A stretch of 64,000 nucleotides of DNA. It comes from Leptobrachium leishanense. Lineage: Eukaryota; Chordata; Amphibia; Anura; Megophryidae. A program made the translations under genes and the position numbers. Positions within the stretch are counted from its first letter, which is position 1; each line of letters starts with the position of its first letter. The notes under the pieces are model-generated. The model saw nothing but the letters and a program-made list of their open reading frames with translations, searched no databases and had not been told where the DNA came from. The stretch is taken from the NCBI GenBank assembly GCA_009667805.1, contig CM019072.1, forward strand, positions 41,236,654 through 41,300,653, written 5' to 3'. Shown here one piece after another: positions 1-10,536 of the stretch.

Positions 1-2584
1 CTTTAATTTGCGATTTTCTTTGCCAAATTTTTAACACCCACGGCTGTAATTGCTCACCCTGTGCTCTCTCGGACCGCGGTGGAGATACGACGAGTCCCTT
101 ACAACCCCCAGCTGTTTCTATATTGCCGCCGGACACCCGCGGGCCTACAGCACGAGGGAAGCCTGGGACCGGACCACCGCCACGCAAGCATCTGCTTCCA
201 GGGACGCAGCTAACGGCTCCTTTAGGCCGGGACGCGACGCGCTCACCACCATCAGCTGCCCAGAGCTGAGTGAAGGCTATCCACCGGCTCCACAAAGGGA
301 TCTCTCCCCTCGCCGACCGGGATACTCTCTGGCCGGCGCCTCGCACAGCGGCCTAAGGTAGTGGCCTTCCCCCGGGAGCACTTGACCCCCCCCCCTTCCA
401 CCATTCTCCGGGAACCTTCGGAGGGAAGCTACGATCAGCACCATTAAGGCCCCCGACAGCGGACTTTCACCCGTCCCTAGAGGCCTCGAACGGGGAGGAA
501 CTAGTTTCGGCCTGTATATCCCTCCACCCTGTGCCCTGGAGTCACGCTCGACTAGAATCTGCTGGCCACTATCTCGGGCCTACTCCGCTTACCTGCACTG
601 TCGGACTGTGAGGAGCCGGACAGTGTCACTCTGGACTTAGCGTTGCGGTCTCCAGAAATGGGTAAGAAGCTACCCCCTGGTGTTACCCCGAAACACGCCT
701 CTCGCCAGCGGGACATAAGGGACTCTATGGCCCGTGGGTCTGCTCCCCGTGGGGCAATGGCTTCCTCTCCCTTCCCCTCCGGCTATGAGTCTACAGATGA
801 AGAGGATCCCTATTGGTCTCATGACACTGGAGCCGGAGCATCGTGGCTATACCCCGCCGTCCCGGTCGATGGGACCGCAGTCTACATCTACGGCAGCCAA
901 AAAGCGGGCGCAAAAGAAGCGGAGGGCGGAGATGACAGCGACTTGGCGGCTGCACATGCCCCCCGAAAGGAGATCACTCGGAGAGGAACAGCTGCTCTCT
1001 GCTGCTTGCAGCGTGACCCCGGAGCGGGACGGCGCCTCCCCAGGTCCCCGGGGGCTGGAGTCCGTGGTGGGGGCATTCGGGCCTGGCACTGCTGCACTGG
1101 CGGCGGAGGAGGAGGATGCTCTCCCTTCCACAAAAGGGGACCTCCGCCAGATCCTGGCTGAGATCCGGGAAGTGTGGCGACCGGAGGTGGCCGCTGTTCG
1201 GGCTGAGGTGGAGGTGGTGCGTGCCCAGGTGACTGAGGTACGGAGAAGACTGAGGGGGTAGCGCTGGAGCAGACTCGCCTATCTGATCAAGTGGATCGCC
1301 TCCGCACCCAAGTGGAGGTCTTAACGCGCTCTGGGAAACTTTGGAGTCACGACACCGCCGTCGCAATATCCGAGTCAGAGGCATCCCAGATGTGGTCTCC
1401 ACAGAGGACCTGCTACCTTACGTGACCCGACTTGTGATCCAGGTATCTGGACTCCCTCCTACTACGCCGGAGGTCGTTGGAGCGGTGTTTCGAGTTCGGA
1501 GGGCTGCGGCGGCACCCAGGGGGAAGCCTAGAGATGCTGTGGTGGTTCTCCGAGATGTAGCCACGAAGGTGACCATTATGTCGGCTCCTGGCGCTCGAGA
1601 CCCCGTACAGTTCGAGGGGGCCACGTTGGAATTGTACCATGATCTGCCATATATGACACTGCTGTCTCGCCGACGGTTCCGAGACGTGACATCCGTCCTT
1701 CGCAGCAAGGGGATCAGATATCGGTGGGGCTTGGCTGGTTCCTTGGTAGTGACCCATGCCAACATTCCTTACACGGTCACTGACCCTGACATGGCTTGGA
1801 TCGACTTGGCGGTTGCTGGTATTACACCGGGGATGCCGGAGATTCAACCGGGCTGAGACATGTCGCTGTCCTACTCCTCGACTTTGGGTTCCCCGGGGGC
1901 CCTCGCTGGTTTTCCTTCTTTTTTTTTTTTTTTTTTTTCTTTTCTCTACATATTTCAGTCATCCTCTGTACTAAGCTTTTACTCTGGGACCCTATTTACT
2001 ATCCGAACGCTGTTGCTTCTGTGAGATTTTGCTGTAGTCCATCCTCCTGCTTTTGCCATAGCTTGTTGGGGGTGTACTCCCGGCATGTTTTCTAGATTTG
2101 AGCTGAAGAGGACTGACTGTTTTTTCATGCCCTGACTTGGGCACTACCCTGCTGCAGCAGCCTTCCTTGTGCAGTTTCCCCCTCCTTTATTTTTTTTTTT
2201 TTTTTTTTCCTTTCCCATAGATGAGCATCTCTGCGCTGATTACCCTTTTTCCCCTCTCCGGACCTCATTGTTGAGATTCTGCTATGTTACATTTTGTGGT
2301 TCCTGAGACTTTTTTCTTTATTTTTTTAGTCCCCCCCCCCCCGTCCTGTTATTTCGCAGATCGTCTTCTCACGCTCTATAGGCAGTTAAGCCTTCCTTTT
2401 AATTCCCCCCTTTATTTTATATTTACCCACCTTACCTACGCCAATTCCATACTTTATGCATGTTACTATATATTGTATGGTTGTATTCTTTGATATATGT
2501 TCGCTGGCCCTACGGGGGTCATATCCTGTTTGATTTCATGAGACTTGTTTTATAATTCTCTAAATAAAGAATTTAAAAAAAAAA
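1..2584 (+). mobile_element. L1-like non-LTR retrotransposon with ORF1 only (HAL1-like), 5' end possibly outside window
   Basis: The stretch has the order of a non-LTR element on the plus strand: a GC-rich leader (1-640), a broken ORF1 (about 643-1856), a pyrimidine-rich 3' region with long T tracts (1920-1940, 2190-2210), an AATAAA signal near 2563 and a terminal A tract (about 2574-2587). No endonuclease or reverse-transcriptase reading frame follows ORF1; only about 720 bp separate the ORF1 stop from the A tract. It is therefore either an ORF1-only element comparable to mammalian HAL1, or an L1 that lost ORF2 by deletion. Its 3' sequence differs from that of the L1 at 10386-17795, so it belongs to another family. 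The A tract abuts a TTAA-type element, which it entered. Confidence 0.6.
643..1856 (+). pseudogene. L1 ORF1-type RNA-binding protein, frameshifted remnant
   Basis: ORF1 proteins of L1 elements are trimeric RNA chaperones with a coiled coil, an RRM and a C-terminal domain. Here the coiled-coil part (heptads around EVRRRLRG, then ALEQTRLSDQVDRL) runs through two reading frames between about 1150 and 1335. The RRM plus C-terminal domain is open from 1341 to 1856, starting with RRRNIRVRGIPD and containing GIRYRWGL, a motif also present in the intact ORF1 at 10537-11496 (IRYRWG). At least two single-base shifts, near 1260 and near 1333, are needed to link the parts, so the gene is dead. The start is probably the ATG near 658 (MGKKLPPG) but is uncertain. 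Confidence 0.65.
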
Positions 2585-2974
2585 AAATGATTAAAATGTT
2601 AAAATGATCACGTAATTTTCCCCAAAAAAAATGTACCGAGTCCCCATTTCTAATTTTCTTTACAAGCGCAACCCATAGAAAATATAACCGCAAATGCTCG
2701 CATGTTAAAATGTGAAAAAAAACCACTTTACACGTTGTAAGTTATTGAAAATTCTAATTTTATTGCATTTTTTGTTATAATATATAGACAGGACATGACG
2801 TATACATATAATAATGACATATTATGAATCTGCCGAGTATGCCGGAAAGAACGATATATAATATGTCTGGGTCATATATTAAAATAAGGCTTCAAAACGC
2901 AGTTAAACATGAAGAGCAAAACCGGTAAAAATTAGCTCAGCACAGAGGCGTGAAATGCCTCAGCAGCGAAAGGA
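2585..2974. mobile_element. Right part of a TTAA-flanked (piggyBac-type) non-autonomous element
   Basis: The segment closely parallels 61600-61980 and, inverted, 10170-10380. Shared landmarks are an A-rich block, the GCGCA(A/C)CCCATA motif, a TATACATATAATAATGAC stretch and the end CAGCAGCGAAAGG followed by TTAA (2975-2978). The left part is missing because the L1-like element at 1-2584 replaced or split it. piggyBac elements insert at TTAA and carry CCC-type ends, so a piggyBac-type MITE is the best family call. There is no coding capacity. Confidence 0.6.
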
Positions 2975-2978
2975 TTAA

Positions 2979-3985
2979 TTAAATACTGACATGTTTCTGT
3001 ACTTTAAATACTGTTCAGATTCAGAATCTTTTTTTTTTTTTAAATTATTTTCCTAATAGTAGTAACTGTAGCAACGGAGAGTAAAAAAAAGTTACTCTGC
3101 TACAATGGAGCAATAAATAGCAGCGCTATACGTCACAGTAACTGTAAACCGGGAGTCATAAAGTGACGCGCCTCCAAGAAGATATTTAATAAAAAAATAT
3201 AGACGCAAGAACAATTCTCCCAGAGAAAACAAACACTGTGCCGTAGGGGGATTCTCACTCACATATACACATGCCTTAATCTTGAAAGCATCACTCCCAT
3301 GTTTGATTTCCAACCAAGACGTATCACTGGTCACATATAAACCCTCCCAAAACGACAAAATATTTAATAACAGTGTTATCAAGACGTGGACCCTTTGCTT
3401 AGTGTGCCTAGAGGGGTGTCAGCTATGCCATCCTGTTGAGGCCTAACAAGGCCGAAAAAATTGTCTGGGGTTGCTGCACCTCTCGTGCAGGGATGACGTC
3501 CTTGACAATCAGCACTGGCCACCCTTTTTGGGTGAGAGCAGGCTGATTTGCATATGGAGCATTCATCGCTGTAATGGCACAAACAAGCTAAATTGTGAGA
3601 CCTGATCCGGCCCCCACCGTAGAGCAGGCCACTAGTGCTGTTGCTCGTTCTCAGGACCCTCACAAACCCCCCATTTTTTCTCACTATTAGTCTACAGGGT
3701 TATCCAAATGTAAACCCCTTGCTTGGTTTGCCTAGAGGGGTGTCAGCTAGATCTTCCAGACAAGGCCTAACAAGGCTGAGACGACACATACTACAAATGG
3801 CTGTTCACTAAGCAGACAATTTGGTGGAGAATCAATATAAATATCAGAATTATGGGCAAAATAGTCAAGTGGAAAAAGACCAGTTTGGAAGACATAGACC
3901 TTACCTGGGATGAAGCAGAGACGTCTGCAAAAAGTTGTATTTATTGCAACTAGTGTGAGCTATTGCTAATGTTTAAGCTATTCTA
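2979..3985. repeat. Non-coding stretch with a diverged direct repeat
   Basis: No gene is visible. Two related motifs lie about 310 bp apart in the same orientation, 3391-3450 and 3700-3770. Both contain GCCTAGAGGGGTGTCAGCTA and AGGCCTAACAAGGC. The family was not recognised. An octamer-like ATTTGCAT occurs near 3548, but no snRNA-like body follows it. Confidence 0.35.
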
Positions 3986-4140
3986 GGGTCAGCTTTTGAG
4001 TATGTAAATGACCCATGTTTCATGGTATAAATAGGTGTGCCTGTCCCCAATTAAAAGATTTCTATTTTGTCACTACATGCAGTCATGACTCCTGATTTTG
4101 GTAGTAGCTGTTGCAACGAAAAGCTCCAGATCTACAGCCT
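3985..4140 (+). mobile_element. LTR-like promoter and poly(A) region, remnant
   Basis: The sequence has TGTAAATGACCCATG, then a TATA-like box (GGTATAAATAGG near 4023) and an AATTAAAAG signal about 30 bases later. The same order and very similar bases occur at 42540-42640. This spacing is typical of the U3/R part of a retroviral or ERV-like LTR. No coding sequence is attached, so this is a fragment or solo LTR. Confidence 0.4.
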
Positions 4141-4464
4141 CGGCTTATTTCTGGGGGGGGGGGGTGCTAGAACGGCTCGTTAAGTGTCCCGGTCCTTTAA
4201 GCTTTGTCTAAGGACTGGAGAAAGGCATGAGAATCATGAGGAGAACACAAGGGTCCAGCAAGGAAGTGGCATTGACAGATGTGCCCCGACTGTCGGGATA
4301 CTGAGATCTGTTACACTGTATAATGCTCCCATTACAGTATAATACTGCTATGACTGCACACATTGTATGTTACGCCTGTTACTGAAATTTAAAGCAACAG
4401 TCTTTGTCACTAGTAGAAACTATCACTGAGCATCTTAACTTCAAATTGTCTGTGAAAGTTATTT
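4141..4464. other. No gene seen
   Basis: There is a short G tract (4151-4163) followed by unremarkable sequence. I see no coding or repeat structure. Confidence 0.4.
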
Positions 4465-5250
4465 TGTTACGTCCAGAGCTCGTGGGGAGCTTCAGGCCAC
4501 ACCAGGGGGGTCCTGGCACCCGGCAGTGCCAGGTGTGCCGTTACTTGGCCGGGTGCCAGTCGATGCACCGGCTTCAGGAGGTCACGTGGGTAATCAAGAG
4601 GCAGGGCGGAGCATTATGACGCAGAGCCGCCAGGTTTAAATGCAGATGGCGCAATTCGGCTCATTGCTCTGTCGTGGAGTTATTTCCCCCAGTGCTAGTG
4701 ATTCGACTCTTGCAATTCACTGTTTCATCTTCTATTTACCGCTGTTGTTACTGACTCAGCCTGTATGAGAACCGCTCCGGTTACGGACCCGGCCTGTATG
4801 AGAACCGCTCCGGTTACTGACCCGGCCTGTATGAGAACTGCTCCGGTTACTGACTCGGCCTGTATGAGAACCGCTCCGGTTACTGCCCTGGCCTGTATGA
4901 GAACCGCTCCCGTTACTGACCCGGCCTGTATGAGAACCGCTCCTGTTACTGTCCCGGCCTGTATGAGAACCGCTCCCATTACTGACCCGGCCTGTTTGAG
5001 AACCGCTCCGGTTACTGACCTGGCCTGTATGAGATCCGCTCCTGTTACTGACCTGGCCTGTATGAGAACCGCTCCCATTACTGACCTGGATTGTATGATA
5101 ACTTCTCTTGTTGCTGACTCAGCCTGTACGAGAACCAGTACTGTTACTGACCTGATTTGTATGCAAACTCTTCTTGTTACTGACTCTGTGTGAGGACAAC
5201 TCTATATGCTCTGTTGTTCCTTTTCTGTTGTGTTAATATCGAGTCCCTAA
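4465..5250 (+). mobile_element. Possible LTR (Ty3/gypsy-like) containing a minisatellite
   Basis: It begins with TGTTACGTCCAGAGCTCG. It carries a short inverted pair around CCTGGCACCCGGCAGTGCCAGG (near 4511-4532) and a TTTAAATGC TATA-like box near 4635. Such a layout is common in vertebrate gypsy LTRs. The right boundary and any partner LTR were not found, so the call is tentative. Confidence 0.3.
4752..5190 (+). repeat. 33-bp minisatellite, about 13 units
   Basis: The unit reads CCTGTATGAGAACCGCTCCG followed by GTTACTGACCCGG. Because 33 is a multiple of three, both strands stay open: the plus frame reads repeats of MRTAPVTDPAC, and the minus strand repeats of AVLIQAGSVTG. Units decay toward the 3' side (5090-5190). 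The reading frames are a by-product of the period. There is no supporting gene context. Confidence 0.85.
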
Positions 5251-5630
5251 AGTTAGCTCCTCTTGGGCAAGAAGTGCCGAACATTCAAGGATCGGAAGAG
5301 TAGACAGGGCTCTGCATACAGAGAACAATATCTGATTTTCGGGGGGGTCCCTTGACAGATTTAAATCAATGAGTGATTAAAAGTGAGCGAGATAATATGA
5401 GCGTGTGCACACATCTATCAATTACCCACGTAGAATAAAAGACATTTACATGGATTTTACATAAAAAGCACTTGATTAAAGCACTGCGCTCAGATCACTG
5501 TTTCACTACATGTGTTATGACATACAATCACGCCGTGTCTCTATGATAGCACATTGCTTCATATGATCAGGGAGATAGGATTATTTACTTCAATTTCGGC
5601 TTTACTAGCCACCATAAAAATCTCATCTGG
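5250..5630. other. No gene seen
   Basis: AT-rich single-copy-looking sequence with a short G run near 5341. I see no feature. Confidence 0.4.
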
Positions 5631-5930
5631 GGTCCTCTAAGGCTTCACTGGTACCTGGCAGTGACCAGGGTCGGAATTATAACTAGGCAGAGTAGGTTGC
5701 CTATAGGCACGAGGGACATATGAGGTATCATTGGAAAGGTCAGAGTGTGGTCTTTCGTGGTTCTTCTTTTTGTTTTTTCTAACGCAGCACTATTTATTCA
5801 GTTTACAGTTATAAAGTGAACTGTGATGCTGCACTAACTCACCTTCTCATTTCCTGCACTGTCAGCAAGTGTGGAGCTGATGATGCAACGCATTGTTTCA
5901 TCGACAACCTAGACCAGGGATGGCAAACCT
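5630..5930. repeat. Dispersed repeat, inverted relative to 55780-56160
   Basis: The segment contains ATAACTAGGCAGAGTAGG, GGTATCATTGGAAAGG and CATTGTTTCATCGACAACCTAGACC. The same motifs appear in reverse complement between 55780 and 56160, and the AACTCACCTTCTCATTTCC block recurs near 62262. It is therefore an interspersed non-coding family of at least three copies in the window. Confidence 0.6.
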
Positions 5931-6654
5931 TTTCGAGCCCAAGCGCCTAAACTGGATCGCTGAGCCAACTTATGTGTCTCAAAGTGCCAACCCTGCAATT
6001 AGACCTGAAAACTTATGATTTATTTTAGAAAAACACTTCATACGAATGTCTGAACTAATTGTGTGCTTATGTCTAGGGATGAGCCAAACACCCCCATGTT
6101 TGGTTCGCATTCGAACTCGAACAATTTCAAAAGTTCAAGTGTGGACGTGAACCGGATCCGAACTCAATGCAAGTCAATGGGACTCGAACGTTCGATTTTT
6201 AGAGTGCCCTCCAAGAGGGCATATATGCTAGATATTTGCTATAAAAGGTGTATGGTGGTCCGGGTAGTGCCCTGGGGGACAGGAAACAAGGACAAAAAGT
6301 AAAAAAAAAAAGTTTTTAAAGGAACAGTGAGTTTTCCATGAAATAAAGGTTAAGAATAAAAATGAAAAATTCCTTCAAATATCGTGCCTAGGAGGTCCTC
6401 ATAACCTGCCCGTGAAGTGGCGGATTTGTAGGATGTATAGAAACATTTAAAAACAAAAAAATGACATTTCAAATGAAGGTAAATGGTTTTCCTTTAATCT
6501 ATTCATAAACAACTGCTTGGGGCGGCAGCCTGTATGAAAAGAGGAGATGTTTTAGGACACGCAGAACAAGTTTAGTGATTTTATGGCTAAATTATGGTGA
6601 AACTTATGCAGGCTTTGGATGAAAGTAACAATAGGTGCTTTAAAATTGGGCCTT

Positions 6655-7165
6655 TAGTGTCGGCAACAGTGTCGGCAAAAGTGTCGGCAACAATGCCGTC
6701 ACACCGTAACCCCTCTGTGGTATTGTGAAGAGTGCAGGGTTGGACCCTGCGGTCCAATATTAAAATGATATGAATCTGGTATAGGCGTCAGTGGCAGTGC
6801 ACCCAAATATTGTGCCTTTGGTGGCAGAAAGTGCCTTCACATCGTAACCCCTCTGAGGTATTGTGGAAGAGTGCAGGGGTGGACTCTGCATTCAAATATT
6901 AAAATGATTGGAATCTGGTACACGCGTCAGTGCACCCAAATATTGGACCTTTGGTGCCAGCTAGTGCCTTCACACCGTAAGTAACCCGTCTGTGGTATTG
7001 TGGAAGAGTGCAGTGGTGGACCCTGCGGTCCGATATTAAAATGATACGAATCTGGTCTAGGCATCAGAAGCAGTGCACCCAAATACTGTGCCATTGGTGC
7101 CAGCTAGTGCCTTCACACCGTAACCCCTCTGAGGTATTGTGGGAGAGTGCAGTGGTGGAGGTTTT
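6655..7165. repeat. Tandem repeat of about 138 bp, four diverged units, inside the hAT element
   Basis: Unit anchors CACA(C/T)CGTAACCCCTCTG recur near 6700, 6838, 6972 and 7113. Each is followed by GAGTGCAG, then (in the first three units) GGACYCTGC and an ATTAAAATGAT block. The units lie just outside the transposase stop codon, in the sub-terminal region of the transposon. Confidence 0.7.
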
Positions 7166-7189
7166 GGGAATGCAGAAGACATCCCCGAT

Positions 7190-9390
7190 CTATTCCGTTA
7201 CATCAGCATTAGGGGAGTGATAGCTGCTGATCCAGGACTGATTCATTTTTATAAATGTCAGCCGGTCTACAGAGTCGGTGGACAGACGCACTCTGTTGTC
7301 TGTGACAAAACCTCCAGCGGCACTGAACGTCCTTTCAGAAAGCACGCTGGATAAAGGGCAACCTAGTAGCTGCATAGCATATTGGCTAAATTCTGGCCAG
7401 TGATCCAATCTCAGCACCCAGTAAGCCAGTGGATAATCTGCTGTAAAGGTATCCAGGTCTGCCCTTGCCCCTAGGTAGTCCTGCACCATACGGTGAAGAC
7501 GCTGGCAATGGCTGCCTACACTTGACGTCCCTGGGCGTTGTGGACTAAAAAAAATAAAAAAGGCATCAGTCAAGCGGCCCGGCCTTCACCGCTCTTCCTC
7601 TGATCATCTACAGCCTCAGAAGCACATGTGTCATCACTTGGTAACCTACCAGTGCCTGGAAAGGTGTGTTACACAAGTGTCGCTTTAGAGCGTCCTCAAG
7701 TTGTTTCATCCTGTGCTCCCTCTGTGAGGGCAGGATGAGCTATGCAACCTTACCCTTGTATCGTTGATCAAGAAGAGTTGCCAACCAGTAATGATCCCTC
7801 TCATTGATAGCACGAATCCTGGGGTACTTTAGCAGGCTTTGCAGGATAAGGGAGCCCATGCAGCGTAGGTTGGGGTGGCCATAGCTTCAGACTGTTCCTG
7901 GTCGCTGAGAATGACTGTATCATGCACTACCTCCTCCCAGCCACGTACTAGTCCTTGGGTTTCTGGGGACACAAAACCCTCCCTTGAGGAATCCCCACCT
8001 TCAATGCCCCCACAACTAAAATATTCCTCCTCCTGTCTGATCTGAGGATCCGCAGGAATGCTGTCGGCGTAAAGACTGGGGCCTTGAGAGCTAGGGAAGT
8101 CCTCCTCTTCCTCCCGCTGCTCTGCCTCTAGTGCCACATCTATAAGTCCCCCCAGAGTGCGCTCCAGCAGGAAAACTAAAGGAATTGTGTCACTGATGCA
8201 TGCACTGTCCCTGCTCACCATCCTTGTTGCCTCCTCAAATGGTGACAGTACAGTGCATGCATCCTTGATCATCAGCCACTGCGTGGGGGGACAAAGTTGA
8301 CCTGAACCTGTCCCTGTGCCATACTCACACAGGTACTCATTGATGGCCCTCTGCTGCTTGTGCAAGACGCTGCAGCATTGCCAATGTTGAGTTCCACCTA
8401 GTGGGCATATCACAGATCAGACGGTTTGTGGGAAGGTGGAATTCTCTTTGAATTTCTGCCAGGCGAACACTTGCTGGGAATGACGTCTGAAGTGGCTGCA
8501 GACTTTTCTGGTCTGGCTGAGAAGCTCTTCCAGCCCTGGGTACCTGGTTAGGAAATGCTGTAACACCAGATTTAGGACGTGTGCTAGGCATGGTACATGC
8601 GTTAACTTACCCAGGCGTAGGGCGGAGAGAAGGTTGCGCTATTATCACAGACGACCATTCCCAGCTCAAGCTGGCGTGGTGTTAATCATCTCTGCGCCTG
8701 CCCCTGCAGAGCTGACAGAATTTCTGGCCCGGTGTGGCTCCTGCCCCCTAAACAAACCAGCTCAAGCACAGTATGGCATCTTTTTGCTTGAGCCATTGCG
8801 TAGCCCCTGCCATGCATCAGTTTAACTGCCACTTCGCCAGAGACATTGAAGGAGGAAGAGGAAGATGTGATGGAGCAGACAGACCTCATATAAGCAGTTT
8901 TCTGGAGGCGTGGTGGATGAGCAAGCTCCAGCACAGAGCCCCGTCCTGGATCCCTCCCAGCTGCAAGCAGAGTTACCCATTGTGCCGTGAAGGAAAAGTA
9001 ATGGCCCTGTCCATGCTTGGTGGACCACGTGTCTAAAGTAATGTGCACTTTGCTGCTGACTGCCTTTCCCAATGACTCCATAACATTGTCTTCCACGTGC
9101 TGGTATAGTGCTGTAATGGCCTTCCATGAAAAGAAATGGCGTTTTGGAACCTGCCACTGTGGTACAGCACATTCGGCAAATTCACGGAAGGAAGCAGAGT
9201 CCAGCAGCTGGAAAGGCAGCAGCTGTAATGCAAGTAATTTTGCCAAGCTGGCATTTAGACATTGTGCATGTGGATGGTTGGGACAATATTTTTTCTTCCG
9301 CTGCAGCAGCTGGGGCAACGAAATCTGACTATATAAATCTGCAGCTGATGGGATGCTGGCAGATTCAGAGGAAGGACGTGGTACAACCAT
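7190..9390 (-). pseudogene. hAT-family (ZBED-type) transposase remnant
   Basis: hAT transposases cut and paste DNA with an RNase-H-like core split by an insertion and a C-terminal dimerisation region. On the minus strand the parts appear in the correct order: an N-terminal block (9390-8686) with LDTWSTKHGQGHYFSFTAQW (9390-8686 frame), a middle block (8591-8337) with CDMPTRWNSTLAMLQRL, an insertion-like acidic block (8413-7829), and the dimerisation domain (7573-7190) with LSSVLSERTFSAAGG and the final FIKMNQSW. The blocks are in different frames or separated by stops. The N-terminal BED zinc finger is not seen and is probably lost at the 9400 junction. It cannot encode a working enzyme. Confidence 0.8.
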
Positions 9391-9399
9391 TACTGTAGC

Positions 9400-10148
9400 A
9401 TCATCCCTGTCAGTGGAGGTTGTAGGCAGTTACATGGCAGGACATATAGTGGGGGTAGAGACAGATGAGGAGGAGGACCTATGCAAAGTGTAGGGGAAAG
9501 CCTGACAGTACGAGGGAGAGCGTTCCAGAGAGTGGGGGCTGCGCGTGAGAAATCCTGCAGTCTATCATGGGAAGAGGTGATGCGGGGAGAAGCTAGACGC
9601 AGGTCACTGTTTGACCTTAGGGAGCGGGCTGGGGTGTATTTGGTGATTAGTGAGGACAGGTAGTGGGGCCCTGAGTTAGTGAGGGTTTTGTAGGTAAGGA
9701 TAAGGATTTTGAACTTAATTCTGCAGTGGATGGGGAGCCAGTGAAGGGACTCGCAGAGGGGAGCGGCAGAGACAGAGCGGCGGGTGAGGTGAATTAGCCT
9801 GGCGGAGGCGTTCAGGATGGATTGTAGGGGGGAGAGGCGGGACAGAGGGAGGCCAGATAAGAGATTATTGCAATAGTCGAGTCGGGAGATTACCAGGGCG
9901 TGTATGAGTTGTTTTGTGGTGACAGCGGTAAGAAATGGCCGAATTCTGGAAATATTACGCAGTTGGTATCGGCAGGAGGAGGAAAGAGACTGGATGTGGG
10001 GGATGAAGGAAAGAGCAGAGTCAAGTGTAACTCCAAGACAGCGAACTTGGTTTGATGGGGAGATGGTGATACCCTCCACCGTGATAGAGAAGTCAGGAGG
10101 TGGGGAGGCATTGGAGGGAGGAATAAGTAGGAGCTCAGTCTTTGACAT
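9400..10148 (-). pseudogene. L2/CR1-type LINE reverse transcriptase, thumb and C-terminal part
   Basis: The minus-strand frame (252 codons, open) starts SKTELLLIPPSNASPP. It continues with the LGVTLDSALSFIPHI, CRYQLRNISRIRPFLT, ALVISRLDYCNNLLSGLP and LHWLPIHCRIKFKILILTYK blocks that follow the catalytic palm in L2/CR1-clade reverse transcriptases, and ends near RAAPTLWNALPRTVR. The fragment is a 5'-truncated insertion. The palm motifs (FADD-type) are absent. It abuts the hAT element on one side and a TTAA element on the other. Confidence 0.85.
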
Positions 10149-10159
10149 GTTGATCTTTA

Positions 10160-10385
10160 GGTGGTATATATAATATATTGTTCTTTACAGCAGACTGCGC
10201 AGATTCATAATATATAATTTTTATATGTATACGTCATGTCCTGTCTGTATATTATAACAAAAAAATTAAATAGAATTAGATTTTTTAATCATCTACGACG
10301 TGTAAAGTGTTTTTTTCACATTTTATTATCCGAGCCTTTGCAGTTATATTTTCTATTGGGTGCGTTTGTTAAAAAATTACATATG
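10160..10385. mobile_element. TTAA-type (piggyBac-like) element, first part, interrupted by L1
   Basis: This segment is the inverted counterpart of 61665-61860 and 2640-2840 (TATACGTCATGTCCTGTCTG, GTGTAAAGTG, GGGTGCGTTTGTTAAAAAAT). It resumes after the L1 at about 17796, which shows that the L1 at 10386-17795 landed inside it. The distal end toward 10150 is cut by the L2 fragment. Confidence 0.65.
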
Positions 10386-10407
10386 GGGGGGCGTGTCCGG
10401 CGGCTAA

Positions 10408-10420
10408 CCAAGATGGCCGC
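10408..10420 (+). promoter_or_regulatory. YY1-like site at the L1 5' end
   Basis: The bases CCAAGATGGCCGC lie about 22 bp from the first base of the element. YY1 binds CAAGATGGC-type sites, and mammalian L1 promoters carry such a site at a similar place, where it sets the transcription start. A second AAGATGGCGGC lies inside ORF1 near 10631. The sequence match is direct. Function in this species is inferred. Confidence 0.55.
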
Positions 10421-10536
10421 GTGATCCCGGAGCTCCGCACTCATCCCAGCTACCATTAGCGACCCTGCAACTCAGCCCGATCGATCCTGGCTCTGAGTGC
10501 TCCCTTCGGGCCCCGGACTGCACCAGGTACCTGGAG

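Larger units (their letters stand above)
6074..9400 (-). mobile_element. hAT transposon, truncated and decayed
   Basis: The left boundary is a hAT-style terminus, TAGGGATGAGCCAAACACCC. The minus-strand interior holds a transposase remnant (7190-9390) and a tandem array (6655-7165). The other terminus is missing: at about 9400 the sequence passes straight into an L2-type LINE fragment. No 8-bp target duplication can therefore be scored. Confidence 0.7.

Noticed and set aside
3538..3570. snRNA-type promoter (octamer ATTTGCAT)
   Set aside because: No proximal element or snRNA body follows at the expected spacing.
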